Assembly: GCA_036873755.1 (NCBI GenBank)
Contig: JAVTVY010018700.1
Location: 1 to 64,000 of the forward strand
Source of the DNA: Hanleya hanleyi
Taxonomy: Eukaryota; Mollusca; Polyplacophora; Lepidopleurida; Hanleyidae
Direction: 5' to 3'
Length of the DNA stretch: 64,000 nucleotides
The notes under the pieces were generated by a model. The model was not told the origin of the DNA. It made no database searches and worked only from the letters and a program-made list of their open reading frames with translations. This document shows, piece by piece, positions 36,701-43,791 of the stretch. Position 1 is the stretch's first letter. Each line of letters begins with the position of its first letter. The position numbers and the translations under genes were made by a program.

Positions 36701-37029
36701 GTATATTAAATTTTCGTTGAGCGATACAGCGTCTTTAATATTGATTCGACAGACGCAGAGCGAAACTTGGCAACATAGCATGAGCGTAGAATGTTTTCTT
36801 CAGAAGACTATATATGACCGATGTATGTGTCATGCGTAGTCGCCAAGGAGGAAATCACAAAAAGCAGAACCGATCAAATCAAATCAGATGCATATATATC
36901 GACTTCTAATAACATAACTATTATGGAAAGTTGATACCGATAAGAATCAAGGGGGAACTCACCGGCGGGACAAGCTAGCCATGAAAAATTCCCCTGATAA
37001 AACTCAAGGTCGTAATTGTAGGATACCGT
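15565..37029 (-). CDS. C-type lectin-LDLa-CUB-CUB mosaic gene (nine exons, partial)
   Basis: Nine minus-strand exons (37029-36963, 36542-36461, 34531-34380, 25195-25088, 24629-24408, 22777-22641, 22060-21859, 19172-19024, 15781-15565) have AG/GT borders and fully compatible phases, giving about 445 codons. Order: short N-terminal segment, long-form C-type lectin domain with a QPD motif, one LDLa repeat, two CUB domains. These modules belong to secreted or cell-surface proteins; carbohydrate recognition plus protein binding is the likely role. The signal-peptide exon and whatever follows CUB2 (membrane anchor or stop) were not found. Large introns are full of transposons, including a Polinton-like element between the third and fourth exons. 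No stop or frameshift is seen, so the gene is probably functional. Confidence 0.85.
16070..16185. repeat. Truncated SINE body
   Basis: It shares 'gtaggatttaa', 'tcatatcacgacggtgcctac' and 'ttctggacactgatcagccca' with the 5S-derived SINE at 5068-5303, but lacks the 5S head and has no GTGAGT tail. Confidence 0.6.
16186..17837. other. Intronic stretch, nothing certain
   Basis: Lies within the intron between the two CUB2 exons. A GC-richer block near 16915-17130 (around GAAGCGCAACGTCCGATAAAG) has no matching ORF. A decayed trace of the 8.1-9.1 kb repeat ('gatggacagacgtac..aataccccaa') lies near 16632-16673. Confidence 0.35.
17838..18135. repeat. Dispersed repeat, copy 1
   Basis: It starts with a GTGAGTG...ATAGGATTTAAC SINE-type tail, then 'accaactaagcaccacccagcc' and 'gacaccctccatccacc'. 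A close direct copy lies at 42290-42600. It shares its end module with the SINEs above but has a different body. Confidence 0.65.
18368..18560. repeat. SINE-like fragment with telomere-like words
   Basis: The start 'ttggttggttggttgtttaacgtcgcacc' is a known style of molluscan repeat end. It is followed by ACCCTAGCAAAACCCTAACCCTAAC, only two or three telomere-like units, not an array. Confidence 0.4.
19024..19172 (-). CDS. Exon: first half of CUB2
   Basis: 149 nt, phase 1 to 0, acceptor AATTTCAG, donor GTGCGT. It encodes DRCGGALTA, then [20 protein letters not shown], ending DVTLQ. The CGG start and the P-x-Y-P and C-x-W motifs are the standard first half of a CUB domain. It has three cysteines, one more than usual for this half. 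Confidence 0.85.
19173..21858. other. Intron between CUB1 and CUB2
   Basis: AT-rich, 2.7 kb; I see no exon or recognisable element. Runs of AATTAATATTAAT occur at 19190-19350. Confidence 0.5.
21859..22060 (-). CDS. Exon: second half of CUB1
   Basis: 202 nt, phase 0 to 1, acceptor CACTTTACAG, donor GTATCT. It encodes [18 protein letters not shown] and ends [10 protein letters not shown]. The [11 protein letters not shown] string is the CUB core with the acidic calcium ligands. There is no cysteine in this half, so CUB1 keeps only the first of the two usual disulfides. NAT is a possible N-glycosylation site. Confidence 0.9.
22376..22593. mobile_element. ~215-bp MITE in the CUB1 intron
   Basis: The ends are inverted: AAAGGCCCATTCTCACGATG on the left and, reversed, GAAGGCCCATTATTACGGAG on the right. 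'tttgtagtaacaag' and 'cttgttgtcactacaaa'-like arms follow inward. There is no coding capacity. Confidence 0.65.
22641..22777 (-). CDS. Exon: first half of CUB1
   Basis: 137 nt, phase 1 to 0, acceptor TCTATTTCAG, donor GTAACC. It encodes [20 protein letters not shown], then YLDCHWRI, ending FVQIT. The CGG start, SPNFP and C-x-W motifs are the hallmark of a CUB N-terminal half. Part of this exon is copied into the nearby minisatellite at 23461-23530. Confidence 0.9.
23059..23960. repeat. Minisatellite, ~35-bp unit, with higher-order copies
   Basis: About 25 units of the type 'caaggacctgaatcaacctg'+'tattccagcactt' run across the intron between the LDLa and CUB1 exons. A block of several variant units at 23195-23400 recurs in the same order after 23530, which shows a higher-order duplication. 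The array is interrupted at 23413-23530 by gene-derived sequence. Confidence 0.85.
23413..23530. pseudogene. Copied CUB1 exon fragment inside the minisatellite
   Basis: 23413-23462 repeats intronic sequence found at 22794-22842 ('acatacaaacagcaaaatga'). 23461-23530 repeats exon sequence of 22648-22716 ('gtgttcacaggagccttaat', 'cagtccaggtaatatctgta'). Both keep the same orientation, but their order is reversed relative to the source. Only part of the exon is present and no splice acceptor remains, so it should not be coding. Confidence 0.8.
24408..24629 (-). CDS. Exon: end of C-type lectin domain plus LDLa repeat
   Basis: 222 nt, phase 1 to 1, acceptor TTTTGTTTCAG, donor GTAAGTC. The first part encodes the lectin C-terminus: [11 protein letters not shown] and [16 protein letters not shown], with the conserved last three cysteines. 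The second part is a full six-cysteine LDL-receptor class A module with [10 protein letters not shown] and [15 protein letters not shown]; the D..D..DGSDE residues are the calcium cage. NIT is a possible N-glycosylation site. Confidence 0.9.
25088..25195 (-). CDS. Exon: long-loop region of the C-type lectin domain
   Basis: 108 nt, phase 1 to 1, acceptor GAATTTCAG, donor GTAAAA. It encodes [12 protein letters not shown] and then [18 protein letters not shown] at the long-loop position is the triplet that, in calcium-dependent lectins, goes with galactose-type binding. The partner WND motif in the next exon reads WWNL, so sugar binding is uncertain. An extra cysteine pair (C-x5-C) sits in the loop. 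Confidence 0.8.
   Translation of the reverse strand, partial: GCHVMVQIPVPGGVNRRLIFMTGFGRHSNQISPLT
25196..26938. other. Intron stretch, nothing certain
   Basis: Part of the ~9-kb intron between the third and fourth known exons. Contains a GTT run at 26228-26246. A minus-strand open segment near 26060-26220 has no splice donor and was rejected as an exon. Confidence 0.4.
26939..27087. repeat. Direct repeat of the Polinton-like element's outer end, copy 1
   Basis: About 147 bp, including 'gcgcgcccagatttatcag' and 'gaggacgcgacgataacgcc', match 27976-28124 almost base for base. It is an extra copy of the outer tip of the left inverted terminal repeat plus ~40 bp beyond it. An AAT run follows at 27220-27252. 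Confidence 0.85.
28020..28955 (+). repeat. Left inverted terminal repeat
   Basis: It starts at GTATACAAAAGC and ends in the G/T-rich microsatellite at 28820-28940. It carries 'gacgtcatttccgggtc', 'caatgggcaacccactcat' and 'tcccagcggatcgtgtcctg', all mirrored in the right arm. Confidence 0.8.
29173..29790 (-). pseudogene. C2H2 zinc-finger protein of the Polinton-like element, frameshifted
   Basis: The main frame (29173-29718) encodes an acidic Thr/Glu-rich segment and then a helical C-terminal domain ([20 protein letters not shown]). In another frame just upstream, 29661-29732 encodes [20 protein letters not shown] plus IH, a C-x2-C-x12-H-x4-H finger. Finger, acidic linker and helical tail form a gene layout I associate with ATPase-bearing invertebrate elements. 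The two parts are separated by a frameshift near 29690, so this copy is probably dead. A DNA-binding role is inferred from the finger only. Confidence 0.55.
30019..30321 (-). CDS. Unrecognised small ORF (100 aa) of the Polinton-like core
   Basis: It starts [20 protein letters not shown] and continues with an acidic helical stretch ([20 protein letters not shown]). No known motif is visible. It overlaps the next ORF upstream by 4 nt in another frame, as compact virus-like gene sets do. Confidence 0.35.
   Translation of the reverse strand: MSSTESTLPDVNCVSNNEDILAEALRQADVQVDAIIDTAQGGTTVVAQHQRMRCHLVMLVDDIQWVTRVCLCDPKKIPTQLPVPKICCIRHFKPLWRGSW
30318..30587 (-). CDS. Unrecognised ORF (89 aa), 5' end replaced by a Penelope-like tail
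   Basis: The reading [18 protein letters not shown] and [17 protein letters not shown], then helical [17 protein letters not shown], looks like a folded protein. Its apparent start, MNDGPEACN, is encoded by the end of an inserted Penelope-like tail (30563-30712), so the real N-terminus was cut off by that insertion. Confidence 0.4.
   Translation of the reverse strand: MNDGPEACNSKEEAAFLVHHTLVPRLRRASCQQYVDLVAHMKLPGKTQFIWESSMLKTPSLTAAYAIAVAQKKHLLERIIKIKSVHCSP
30563..30712 (-). mobile_element. Penelope-like 3' tail copy
   Basis: It contains 'cgtcattcataattcagccg', 'atccgcgtccataatccaaag' and 'caatcatagtatacataaac', which is the reverse complement of the 3' end of the element at 48124-51390. It is inserted in the Polinton-like core. 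Confidence 0.85.
30713..30970 (-). pseudogene. Short coding-like relic between two Penelope-like tails
   Basis: A minus-strand frame ([20 protein letters not shown], then [14 protein letters not shown]) is open between the two insertions. Probably a fragment of a Polinton-like element protein; I cannot name it. Confidence 0.3.
30971..31243 (-). mobile_element. Penelope-like 3' tail copy, longer
   Basis: Same tail as 30563-30712, but it reaches further and includes the CAGTCAC...GTGACTG hairpin (31201-31223) and half of the second helix of the conserved fold. It then breaks off inside the ATPase sequence. Confidence 0.85.
31236..31860 (-). pseudogene. A32/FtsK-type packaging ATPase relic
   Basis: The N-terminal part has a Walker A motif, [10 protein letters not shown], at about 31812-31841, followed directly by a TAG stop (31809-31811). 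The downstream frame 31236-31709 keeps [19 protein letters not shown] and [19 protein letters not shown]. Another frame (31331-31552) holds [16 protein letters not shown], so at least two frameshifts exist. These motifs belong to an ATPase family I know from invertebrate Polinton-like and adintovirus-like elements, which pumps DNA into capsids. The gene is clearly broken, and its C-terminus touches the Penelope-like insertion. Confidence 0.65.
32052..33316 (-). repeat. Right inverted terminal repeat
   Basis: Mirror of 28020-28955, beginning inside a CA/CCA-rich microsatellite (32052-32222) and ending at TTTTATATACG. It is longer than the left arm, partly because a Penelope-like tail piece is inserted at 32417-32483. 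The plus-strand ORFs here come from the microsatellite and the repeat. Confidence 0.8.
32417..32483 (-). mobile_element. Short Penelope-like tail fragment
   Basis: It reads 'cgcccattaaagaatatacg' then 'cgtccataatccaaagacct', the same tail as elsewhere. It sits within the right inverted repeat at a place where the left arm has no counterpart. Confidence 0.7.
33317..34379. other. Intron stretch, nothing recognised
   Basis: AT-rich sequence between the Polinton-like element and the lectin exon at 34380. No element or exon recognised. Confidence 0.4.
34380..34531 (-). CDS. Exon: middle of the C-type lectin domain, with a poly-Arg loop
   Basis: 152 nt, phase 2 to 1, acceptor TTTTTTTCAG, donor GTAAGA. 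It encodes [14 protein letters not shown] and ends [13 protein letters not shown] and FWIG are the two best-known anchor motifs of the fold. Between them lies SRRRRRRDD, six consecutive arginines encoded by a GGAGGCGG-type simple repeat, in a position where lectins normally have a variable helix-loop. The run could be a furin-like cleavage site or a benign expansion. Confidence 0.85.
34834..35262. repeat. TCC microsatellite and ~150-bp tandem duplication
   Basis: A TCC run lies at 34834-34856. Two copies of a ~150-bp unit follow (34884-35035 and 35039-35195), sharing 'ggtgtggcgcgggat', 'ggggttttcgctacctgag' and 'cgatgagtagtatagaaag'. A short CATGGGGGTGAATGA repeat covers 35208-35252. Confidence 0.8.
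35267..35641 (+). CDS. Doubtful ORF (124 aa)
   Basis: An open frame with ten cysteines reads, for example, [21 protein letters not shown] do not recognise it and see no splice signals or repeats around it that explain it. It lies in a lectin-gene intron on the opposite strand. A chance ORF is possible; a relic of a transposon gene is the other option. Confidence 0.2.
   Translation: MPGVKVNSCRNYHIDITEMEKTCNVKDFAARILKSCKEQFQKCVSNSPNLHVVKARWYIREICSVILHVSEFTEIGNYPCCISFSSGPRNRAIRFGLFVIHVRKTQYVTICSRNSCHSKQGCVM
35642..36460. other. Intron stretch, nothing recognised
   Basis: Contains a small inverted/AACCAAA-rich patch at 36270-36410 ('ttttggttcttta' and 'taaagaaccaaaa'), perhaps a tiny fold-back; otherwise featureless. 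Confidence 0.35.
36461..36542 (-). CDS. Exon: start of the C-type lectin domain
   Basis: 82 nt, phase 1 to 2, acceptor TTTCTTCTGTAG, donor GTTCGT. It encodes [13 protein letters not shown] and [12 protein letters not shown]-x-x-x-G-x-x-C and W-x-x-A-x-x-x-C are the classical first strand and first helix of the domain. Confidence 0.9.
36963..37029 (-). CDS. Exon: N-terminal segment before the lectin domain
   Basis: 67 nt, phase 0 to 1, acceptor TTCTAATTTCAG, donor GTGAGT. It encodes [20 protein letters not shown] and then PAG, joining to GWEKVG in the next exon. The CPAGW cysteine pairs with the next one (SKC) as in long-form lectin domains. NFS is a possible N-glycosylation site. The exon with the start codon and signal peptide lies further upstream and was not found. 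Confidence 0.75.
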
Positions 37030-37443
37030 CTGAAATTAGAAAAATAGAGCAAAAACGTGATTCGATTAGAGAAACTGATTGGATTTGATAAGAAACAGAA
37101 AGAAAAAAAGGATATCATTTATTTTACGGGACAATGAGACAGGTTAACTGAATCTGATTATGTTGATGAATATCAGTATATATGACAATTCGAAGGTTGA
37201 CAAACTCAGGTTATATAACAAAACTACTGAACAACACAATAAAACATAGTTAGATTATTCCCATTGTTTATCCCCATTGCAAAATGACATCGATTTGCAA
37301 AAGCTATCAAAAAGTGGAAACTAAGGTTCTTCTGTAAATTTTCTCTTGGTTAAAGGGGAACCCCAACGGCCTACATATATAGAGTTATTTCTAGAAGAAG
37401 GATGTGTTCAAATGCTGAGTAAAATACTACTGCATATATACTT

Positions 37444-37855
37444 CAAACGATTCTATGGCGTTGCATTTCGTAACATATGTCTAATTCCGCTTAACCCGGG
37501 GTTAGGATTCGTATGAACCCATGTACTTCAAGATCGTCTTGGAGTTGATATGAACAGTCACAATCAAAGCGTGACTGAGATACATCATTTTCTAGATAAC
37601 GAATTTACAACGAACATCAGATTATTAAGAATACTGATCAGTTCTATTATTAGAACATCATGATGTCTTGCCGGTATCATTGATCAATGTTGCCCGCTTC
37701 TCTCTTGCAGGAAACTAGCCTATGTGTATGTATCTTATGACTTTTTTTTATTTGATGCTAATACTGCTGATTGAATTAGGACTTTGGATTATGGACGAGG
37801 GAATTCTTTAATGGACGACGGCTGAATATTGAATGACGGACTAGACGCTTGTATA
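37444..37855 (+). mobile_element. 5'-truncated Penelope-like copy (RT end plus 3' tail)
   Basis: It starts inside the last RT codons ('cgattctatggcgttgcattt'), keeps the conserved three-way-junction fold at 37476-37584 and runs to the standard end, 'atgacggactagacgcttgtat'. It matches 50970-51390 throughout. Confidence 0.85.
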
Positions 37856-38608
37856 TGGAGTGTAAATCTCACCATCACAGGCTTAGGTGTAAATTAATCG
37901 ATACTTTATTCTCTAGTGAAGAATTTAGATTCAACCAAAGCACTTCCTGTCCCTCTCCCCATGTCCATACCCATAATACACCGTGCATCCGCCATGATGC
38001 TGTCTACTTCTGCTACGTAAGAGAGACAACCCCAGTAGAGAGGGTCCATCACGGTCGGCGATGCTGAGTTTTAGGTAAGAAATGTCAAAATTAATCACAA
38101 ATTTTTCAAATTTCTTATGCGGTAAAACACCTCATCATCGATGTCTGAGTAGAATACCACATAACACTGGAGGTGGGAAGAAAGAAGAACGACAAGAAGA
38201 AAGAAGAAGTCAATAAGAGTGCGGAAGAGGGCATTCGCAGATAAACAGAAAGATCAGCTGGGACGGGGAAGTAACCTGTTACTAAATAGAGTGAGAAGGG
38301 AAGATAACCGGATTTAGAATTGGAAGCACTCGGGGCCTAGGTAAGCGCCCCACCAGAAATCCATAAGGATCGGACTCGCCAGACGGAAGTAATGAATTAG
38401 ACCAAATTAACAGCCCCCCTCTCTACCCCCCCCTCGTTTTCTGGTAAAAAAAATGAAAGGGCTAGACATACTCACCAATAAAACAGGATAGGCTTAACAT
38501 TAAAAACAGAAAAATACTAGCGACCTAATGTGTAGTGTCAGAATCCTGTCCTGGAAGCGGAACAAATGGAAGTTCGCCAGTTGCTGGACAGAGGAACACC
38601 ACTGTTGG
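37856..38608. other. Non-coding stretch, nothing certain
   Basis: Purine-rich around 38165-38230. A minus-strand MLSLSCFIG followed by GTGAGT near 38466-38500 looked like a signal-peptide exon but has the wrong phase for the next exon. Confidence 0.35.
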
Positions 38609-40650
38609 CTAACATTTCATTTTGCCTATAGACGACAGAGGATGACTGTCTGATAGACTCGACCTTTCTCTTGATTTCTTTCGCCAGAAAACCCGCATTA
38701 AGTTATCGTTCATGGAGCACTTGCAGACATGAAACTGGTACATATGCGGTTGAGGGTCAAATATACTGATCTGTCTTGAGCTGAAGAAGAAGTTTCGACC
38801 ACAGCGGAAGCGTCCATAGACAGTCCAACAGAAGTTCCAGGATATCCGGGAACCAGAGGCGTGAGGCTCATCACAGAACCACCAGGTACGCAACGCAAGG
38901 TTGAGTCCTGATATTCTGGAAGACCTTCGGGGTTGATTGACGGAGGACGGAATGCGTAAGCCAGTATACCTGAACAGTCCGAGGACAGAGTATCCACCTC
39001 TACGGCTGCTGAATGCGGGAACTGATTGTAAAATCGAGTGGGAAAACAAGCCAACAGGGAGCTGTCATGCCATCGGACATTGTTGTGGGGCAAGACGTCG
39101 ATCAGAACATTAAGCTAGATGTCCGGGAATATTACCGAGATTGGAGACTTACGTCGTTGTCCTAACAGAAACGGAAGAACATAATCCGCTTGATCCAACA
39201 GCTGGGTTGAACAAGTCCCGCCCGGATTGTTGATGTATGACAGGACAGTTGTGTTGCCCGTCGCCAACAACAGAGACTGGGGCGGCAGTAACAGCCACAG
39301 TAATAGCCTTGAATTCCAGAACGTTGATATGTAGTGTCCTTTCCTCTCAGGTCCATGAGCCGGATGTTGATTCATAATCGCATCCGTGAAGAGCTGAAGA
39401 GGCGGTTGGAAGGGAGAAACTCTGACGCCATATATGTTACGTTCTGAAGAAGTATTGCAGGAGATGTTTGGCTTCCTCTGTGAGAGAAATATCGGGATTC
39501 TAGTGTCTGTCGGGCAAAAACTGATTGGGATGAATAATGAGTGGACGCAACTGTAAACAACACGTTGAATGACGTACTGCACTGATGTCAAGAGGCATAG
39601 CAGAGCCGCAAACTGCAAAAACATTGGATTTGTGCAGTAATTTTTTTCCAGCGAAAGTGCCAGTTAAATGTCGTAAGAGTGGCATAGGAAGACACGCTGT
39701 TGAGATACCGTTAATTCCGACTTGCTCTCGTCTGTGAGATGGCCTGGTAACTCGAGGATACGCCAGACATTGTGATATTTGAGAACGCCGCCACTGGCTG
39801 GAACGTCCTGGTAAAGACTCACGGGAAGGCTGAACCAGAAGTTGAAACTGTCTTCATCCCACCAAACACCTGATGAATTTGTTGCGAGCCGGGAAAATTG
39901 GAATATGCAGATAAGCATCCTGAAGCTCCAGGGAGATCACCCATTCGCCCTTCATCGAGGCAGTCCTGATGGACCGGATAACTCCATTGTTGTGCATTTC
40001 TGAGGGGGCCTTTCTTCGGAACCAGGAAGACAGGAGAGTAAGACCCAGGAGACTCAGGACTCCGAAAGTCGCCTGCCTTTATATGAGCTTGTCTACAGAC
40101 GACTGTATCTCGATGAGGTGCTCCGGACACAAATGTATCCCAGAGAACCTTGGTTTGCAAGTTAGAAGAGACTAAACAGAATTGTAGGGTCAGGACTATC
40201 CATTGAATTATTGCCAATTCCTCCCGAACTCTTGGAATCTCTCTCTACGGGAAGACCACGTTTTGGTGGGACTTTAAAACTCTGGAAAGTCGAGGTTTCT
40301 CCATACAGAAGAAGCATCTGAACCCTGGGATTTCTCCATTCCCTCCACATTACAAGCGTCTAGTCCGTCATTCATAATCCAGCCGTCGTCCATTAGAGAA
40401 TATCCGCGTCCATAATCCAAAGACCTATTGCATTTTCCACATAACAGTATTAGCACCAAATTCAAAAGGACAATCATAGTATACATTAACATAGGCTTGT
40501 TTCCTGCAAGAGAGAAGCGGTTGTTGCTGTTGTTGTGGAGGCTTGTTGTTCCCACCGGAAAAGGAATTCTTCGCGTTCTTGGACTTCTTTGGATAAAAGC
40601 CGGACATCTGTTCACCACGCTTCTCACCGGAAATGAAGTTACCTAGCATG
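38609..40650 (-). pseudogene. DIRS-like retrotransposon RT/RNase H relic
   Basis: From high to low coordinates the minus strand gives a Gln/Asn/Lys-rich gag-end fragment (40425-40649). Next come reverse-transcriptase motifs (SYSPVFLVPKKG and, in another frame, LQDAYLHIPI), then an RNase H motif (NTTVLSYINNPGGT near 39220-39260). Last is the linker ahead of the tyrosine recombinase (SGILAYAFRPPSI near 38920-38960). The LVPKK and LQDAY-x-HIPI pair plus the NTTVLSYIN string are characteristic of DIRS-type elements. Several frameshifts and stops break it, a Penelope-like tail is inserted at 40347-40521, and no recombinase domain remains. Confidence 0.75.
40347..40521 (-). mobile_element. Penelope-like 3' tail inserted in the DIRS relic
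   Basis: A ~170-bp tail runs from 'acaagcgtctagtccgtcat' to 'cctgcaagagagaagcgg'. It stops at the same point as the copy at 53757-53933. Confidence 0.85.
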
Positions 40651-41559
40651 GCATCTGTTGTCTTGTCTTGGCTTTAACTCTGGTACCATTGACTTGGCAC
40701 CATTGACCAACGAGGAATTAGTGAGGTGGCTTAGGGCCATATTTTGGGGCGATCGTGACACGCTGGACCAAAGCACCAAATTTGGCACACTCACTTGAGG
40801 CATATAGAACAATATCAGAAAGGGTGCCCTTTGCTCTGGGCTGTGTGATGCCCTCTGGCCCCCAAAAGGGCATCTGAGAGGCAATATTGTTATTTGAAGA
40901 ATAGTTAGCCTAGAAACAGCTTCGATATTTTCATTATCCTTCAGGCTGGGAAGCTGAAACTTGCCACACTGTATCACTGATTCATGCGCTACCGGAAAAT
41001 GTCGCCAAATCCAAGATGGCGGCCATGATGACATCACAGTGACATCATATTCCCCAAATAAGTCATTTTGCGGACGATTTTTCGGACCGATTTTTCCCAT
41101 TATTTATTTGTGGAATTTTCTTCACTGAAACTGCCTGGTAAATTAGTAAATAATCATCTCATTTGAGATAAAATACTTTTGAGCACTTTTACGAAGAACG
41201 ACACATTAATTTTGAAGGAATACGATGAAAACAGAACTTTCTGGTACACCCTAATGTTATCCATTATGAATTTACTCATGAAGCTGTGCTCCGAGTTTTA
41301 TGCAACAGGCTCAAAAATAACATCAGTATTATAAGCTATAACTGCTCTAAGTTACAGCCCTTACGTTTCTTCATTTTGGAGTATCAGAGAAATGTTTTTT
41401 GAGAAGGGAGAGCCGGGTGGCTGAAACCACCTATACCAATTAGGTTTACATAATCGCATGTGTAAAAGGAAACAATCGCCCCTTATCCTTGTAAAAATTG
41501 AAAATTCAGCTTTTCATCTCGTAAAATGGGGGAAAAGATGGAAATGTCCAAGACTGGAC

Positions 41560-42075
41560 AGTTTTTTAGGGTATTCTAGCATTTATCAGATTCACCCCAT
41601 GTTGAGGCGTTTACTTCATCAGACGTCCTCGATGCTCATCCATTAAAATCTGATTAGTTATTTGTTTTGAGTTGATCTGTCATCACAGCTCACGAGCTAG
41701 CGTATGTAATTCCGCTTAAGGCGTTGCTAGGGGCCTTGGGGATATTAACAGCTGCAATAAAAGCACGGCTGAGATACTAAGGCTACGACCGAGAATCCAC
41801 CGTATTCTCGGGTCTGCAGGTGAGGTGCCAAGGGAAGCTTTCCTGTTATATGGTTGCTTTTTAGTCGCCAGACGTCAATTTTTCCCACTTCTTGCATATC
41901 GCTCCAATTTCAATCTTTCTACTTTTAAGTTCGAGAGAAGAATAGCTGAATTAACAAGTTTTACATGGGCCGGGGACTTTAGTTCTATACGTCTCTGTTT
42001 GTATATTTGTGGCCGCCGAAAAAGGCCAAAATTATTGGACGAAATGGTACGAACCTTCATCTGAAGAGTGTTGGA
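41560..42075. repeat. Fragments shared with 51.86-52.14 kb
   Basis: 'acttcatcagacgtcctcgatgctcatccatta' (near 41610-41645) and 'gctttttagtcgccagacgtc' (near 41856-41876) recur at 52107-52133 and 51867-51888. An unknown dispersed element. Confidence 0.6.
41702..41777 (+). ncRNA. Diverged copy of the three-way-junction fold
   Basis: It keeps TAATTCCGCTTA, GCTAGGGG and a hairpin, CAGCTG(C)...(A)CGGCTG with loop AATAAAAGC, then GAGATAC. The middle helix is shortened. The hairpin differs from the main family by paired changes. Confidence 0.5.
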
Positions 42076-42289
42076 GTCAGTGAGGGTGAAACTGAAAAGA
42101 ACAATCCCAAAAGGGGCATCTAACGCTTGTCGGAGGCCGGGATTTTTTATTGGAAGGCCATCAAATTACGTCAGGATAGCTAACAGAGCTGTATGGCCAG
42201 AAAATTAAAGGGAGTCTAAAACTAAGAAGGAATCAAAAGAACATTTAACGCCCAATGGAGAACGAGAACATGCAACATACAAGTAAGGG

Positions 42290-42600
42290 TGAGTGAGTGA
42301 ATAGAATTTAGCGTGGCTTTCAACAATATCTCAGCTATATCGCGTCGAACCAACTACAAGCACCACCCAGCCAAGTTGCGTTCCTGTTACTTCAAAGAAG
42401 AAACCTTTGAAGCAGCATGGAACCAGACACCCTCCATCCACCCTATAAAACACTGAGGACAGCACACAAGACACAGACAGGACGCTTACATGGTACAATA
42501 AAGACAAGTGATATTACAGTGCTAGACATCACATTATCAAGTTCCTGTTGCTTCTCAACAAAATGCTTGGAAGCAACAGGAACCTGTACCCACCCAATCA
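42290..42600. repeat. Dispersed repeat, copy 2
   Basis: Direct relative of 17838-18135: same 'gtgagtgagtgaatagaattta' end, 'accacccagccaagttgcg' and 'ctaGACATCACATTATcaag' blocks. Confidence 0.7.
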
Positions 42601-43791
42601 CCCGCGCAACATACAAGTAACATGTTGCACTTGTCTATATATTATCATTGAATGGACACAGCTTTCGTCGAATGTACATGGAACTTTGTCAAGATAACTG
42701 GGGGAATACCAAGTGTGAAAATAGAGGCCCGCAATATTGGGGTTTTTTTTTGGTAAAAAACCTGTCAAACATTTTCAAGATAACTATATGGATCTCAGAG
42801 AGTGGATAGACACAGAAAAAGGATCGGAAATTGCATTTAACGCCCATTGAGGGACAGGAACATGAAATTAACATTAAAATAACACGTTGACTTCTATCCG
42901 TCGCTATTGACATGACCGAGAGTGCTTAGGACGATTTCAGGTTTAGAAGCAGATTGGGGGAGGGGTCTGAAACTACACCTTATTCCCACTGGGTGACAAT
43001 ACCATTATATTTACACATTTACATGTGCATGTTTCAGGACACGTGCACTACTCCAATTATATGCCGGTTCTGCAGGCACACCCACTAGTCAAATGATACT
43101 GAAATGGAAGGATCCTGCGTCAATTGTTACTGTTGGATTCATCTTCAGCCCCTCCCCCCCCTCCGCTCTTCCCAATAAAATTTTCTCTGATGCTCGGAAG
43201 TGTTGAGAGCTGGCACCTTGTGTCCATATAGCAAATCATATTAGGGCCATTTAATTCTCGGAGAAGAGCATCATGGGTAAATTCAAAATGGATTTCAGTT
43301 GTGTTTTTGTCGTATTTTCTTCCAAATTTTGTCTACGTGAAAGTGCATAATAATATTTTATTTTATATCAGATGATTATTTACTGATTTTCAAGGCAATT
43401 TGAGCGAAGAAAATGGCACAAATACAAAATTTGAAAAATCGTCAATAAAATGGCTTATTTTTATAATATGACGTCACTGTGACATCATCATAGAGGCCAT
43501 CTTCAATTTTGTTACATTTTATTGTAGCGCTGGAACCAAATATATAATGTGGCAAGTTTCAGCTTCCTAGACTCAAGGATAACGAAAATCATGAAGCTAT
43601 TGGGAAGCCAACTATTTTTTCAATGATAATATTTTCCCTTAGATGCCCTTTTGGGGGCCAGAGGGCGTCACACGGCCCAGAGCAATGGGCATCCCTTCTG
43701 ATATTGTTCTGTATGCCTCAAGTGATGGATGTGCCAAGTTTGGTGCTTTGGTCCAGCGTGTCACAATCTTTTTGCTAAGCCACCTCACTAA

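Larger units (their letters stand above)
40718..43791. mobile_element. 3.07-kb element with inverted MITE-family arms
   Basis: A perfect 17-bp inverted end, TTAGTGAGGTGGCTTAG (40718-40734), matches CTAAGCCACCTCACTAA (43775-43791). The inverted match then continues for ~0.6 kb inward in both arms ('gcccaaaagggc'-type block, 'aaatccaagatggcggccat', 'tggtaaattagtaaataatc'). The same arm sequence makes up the TTAA-flanked MITEs at 54572-55138 and 59399-60113. The interior (41.4-43.2 kb) is a patchwork of other repeats with no transposase. Confidence 0.7.

Noticed and set aside
38466..38500. Signal-peptide exon (MLSLSCFIG then GTGAGT)
   Set aside because: It ends in phase 1, whereas the next exon at 37029 requires phase 0; only nine residues are encoded.
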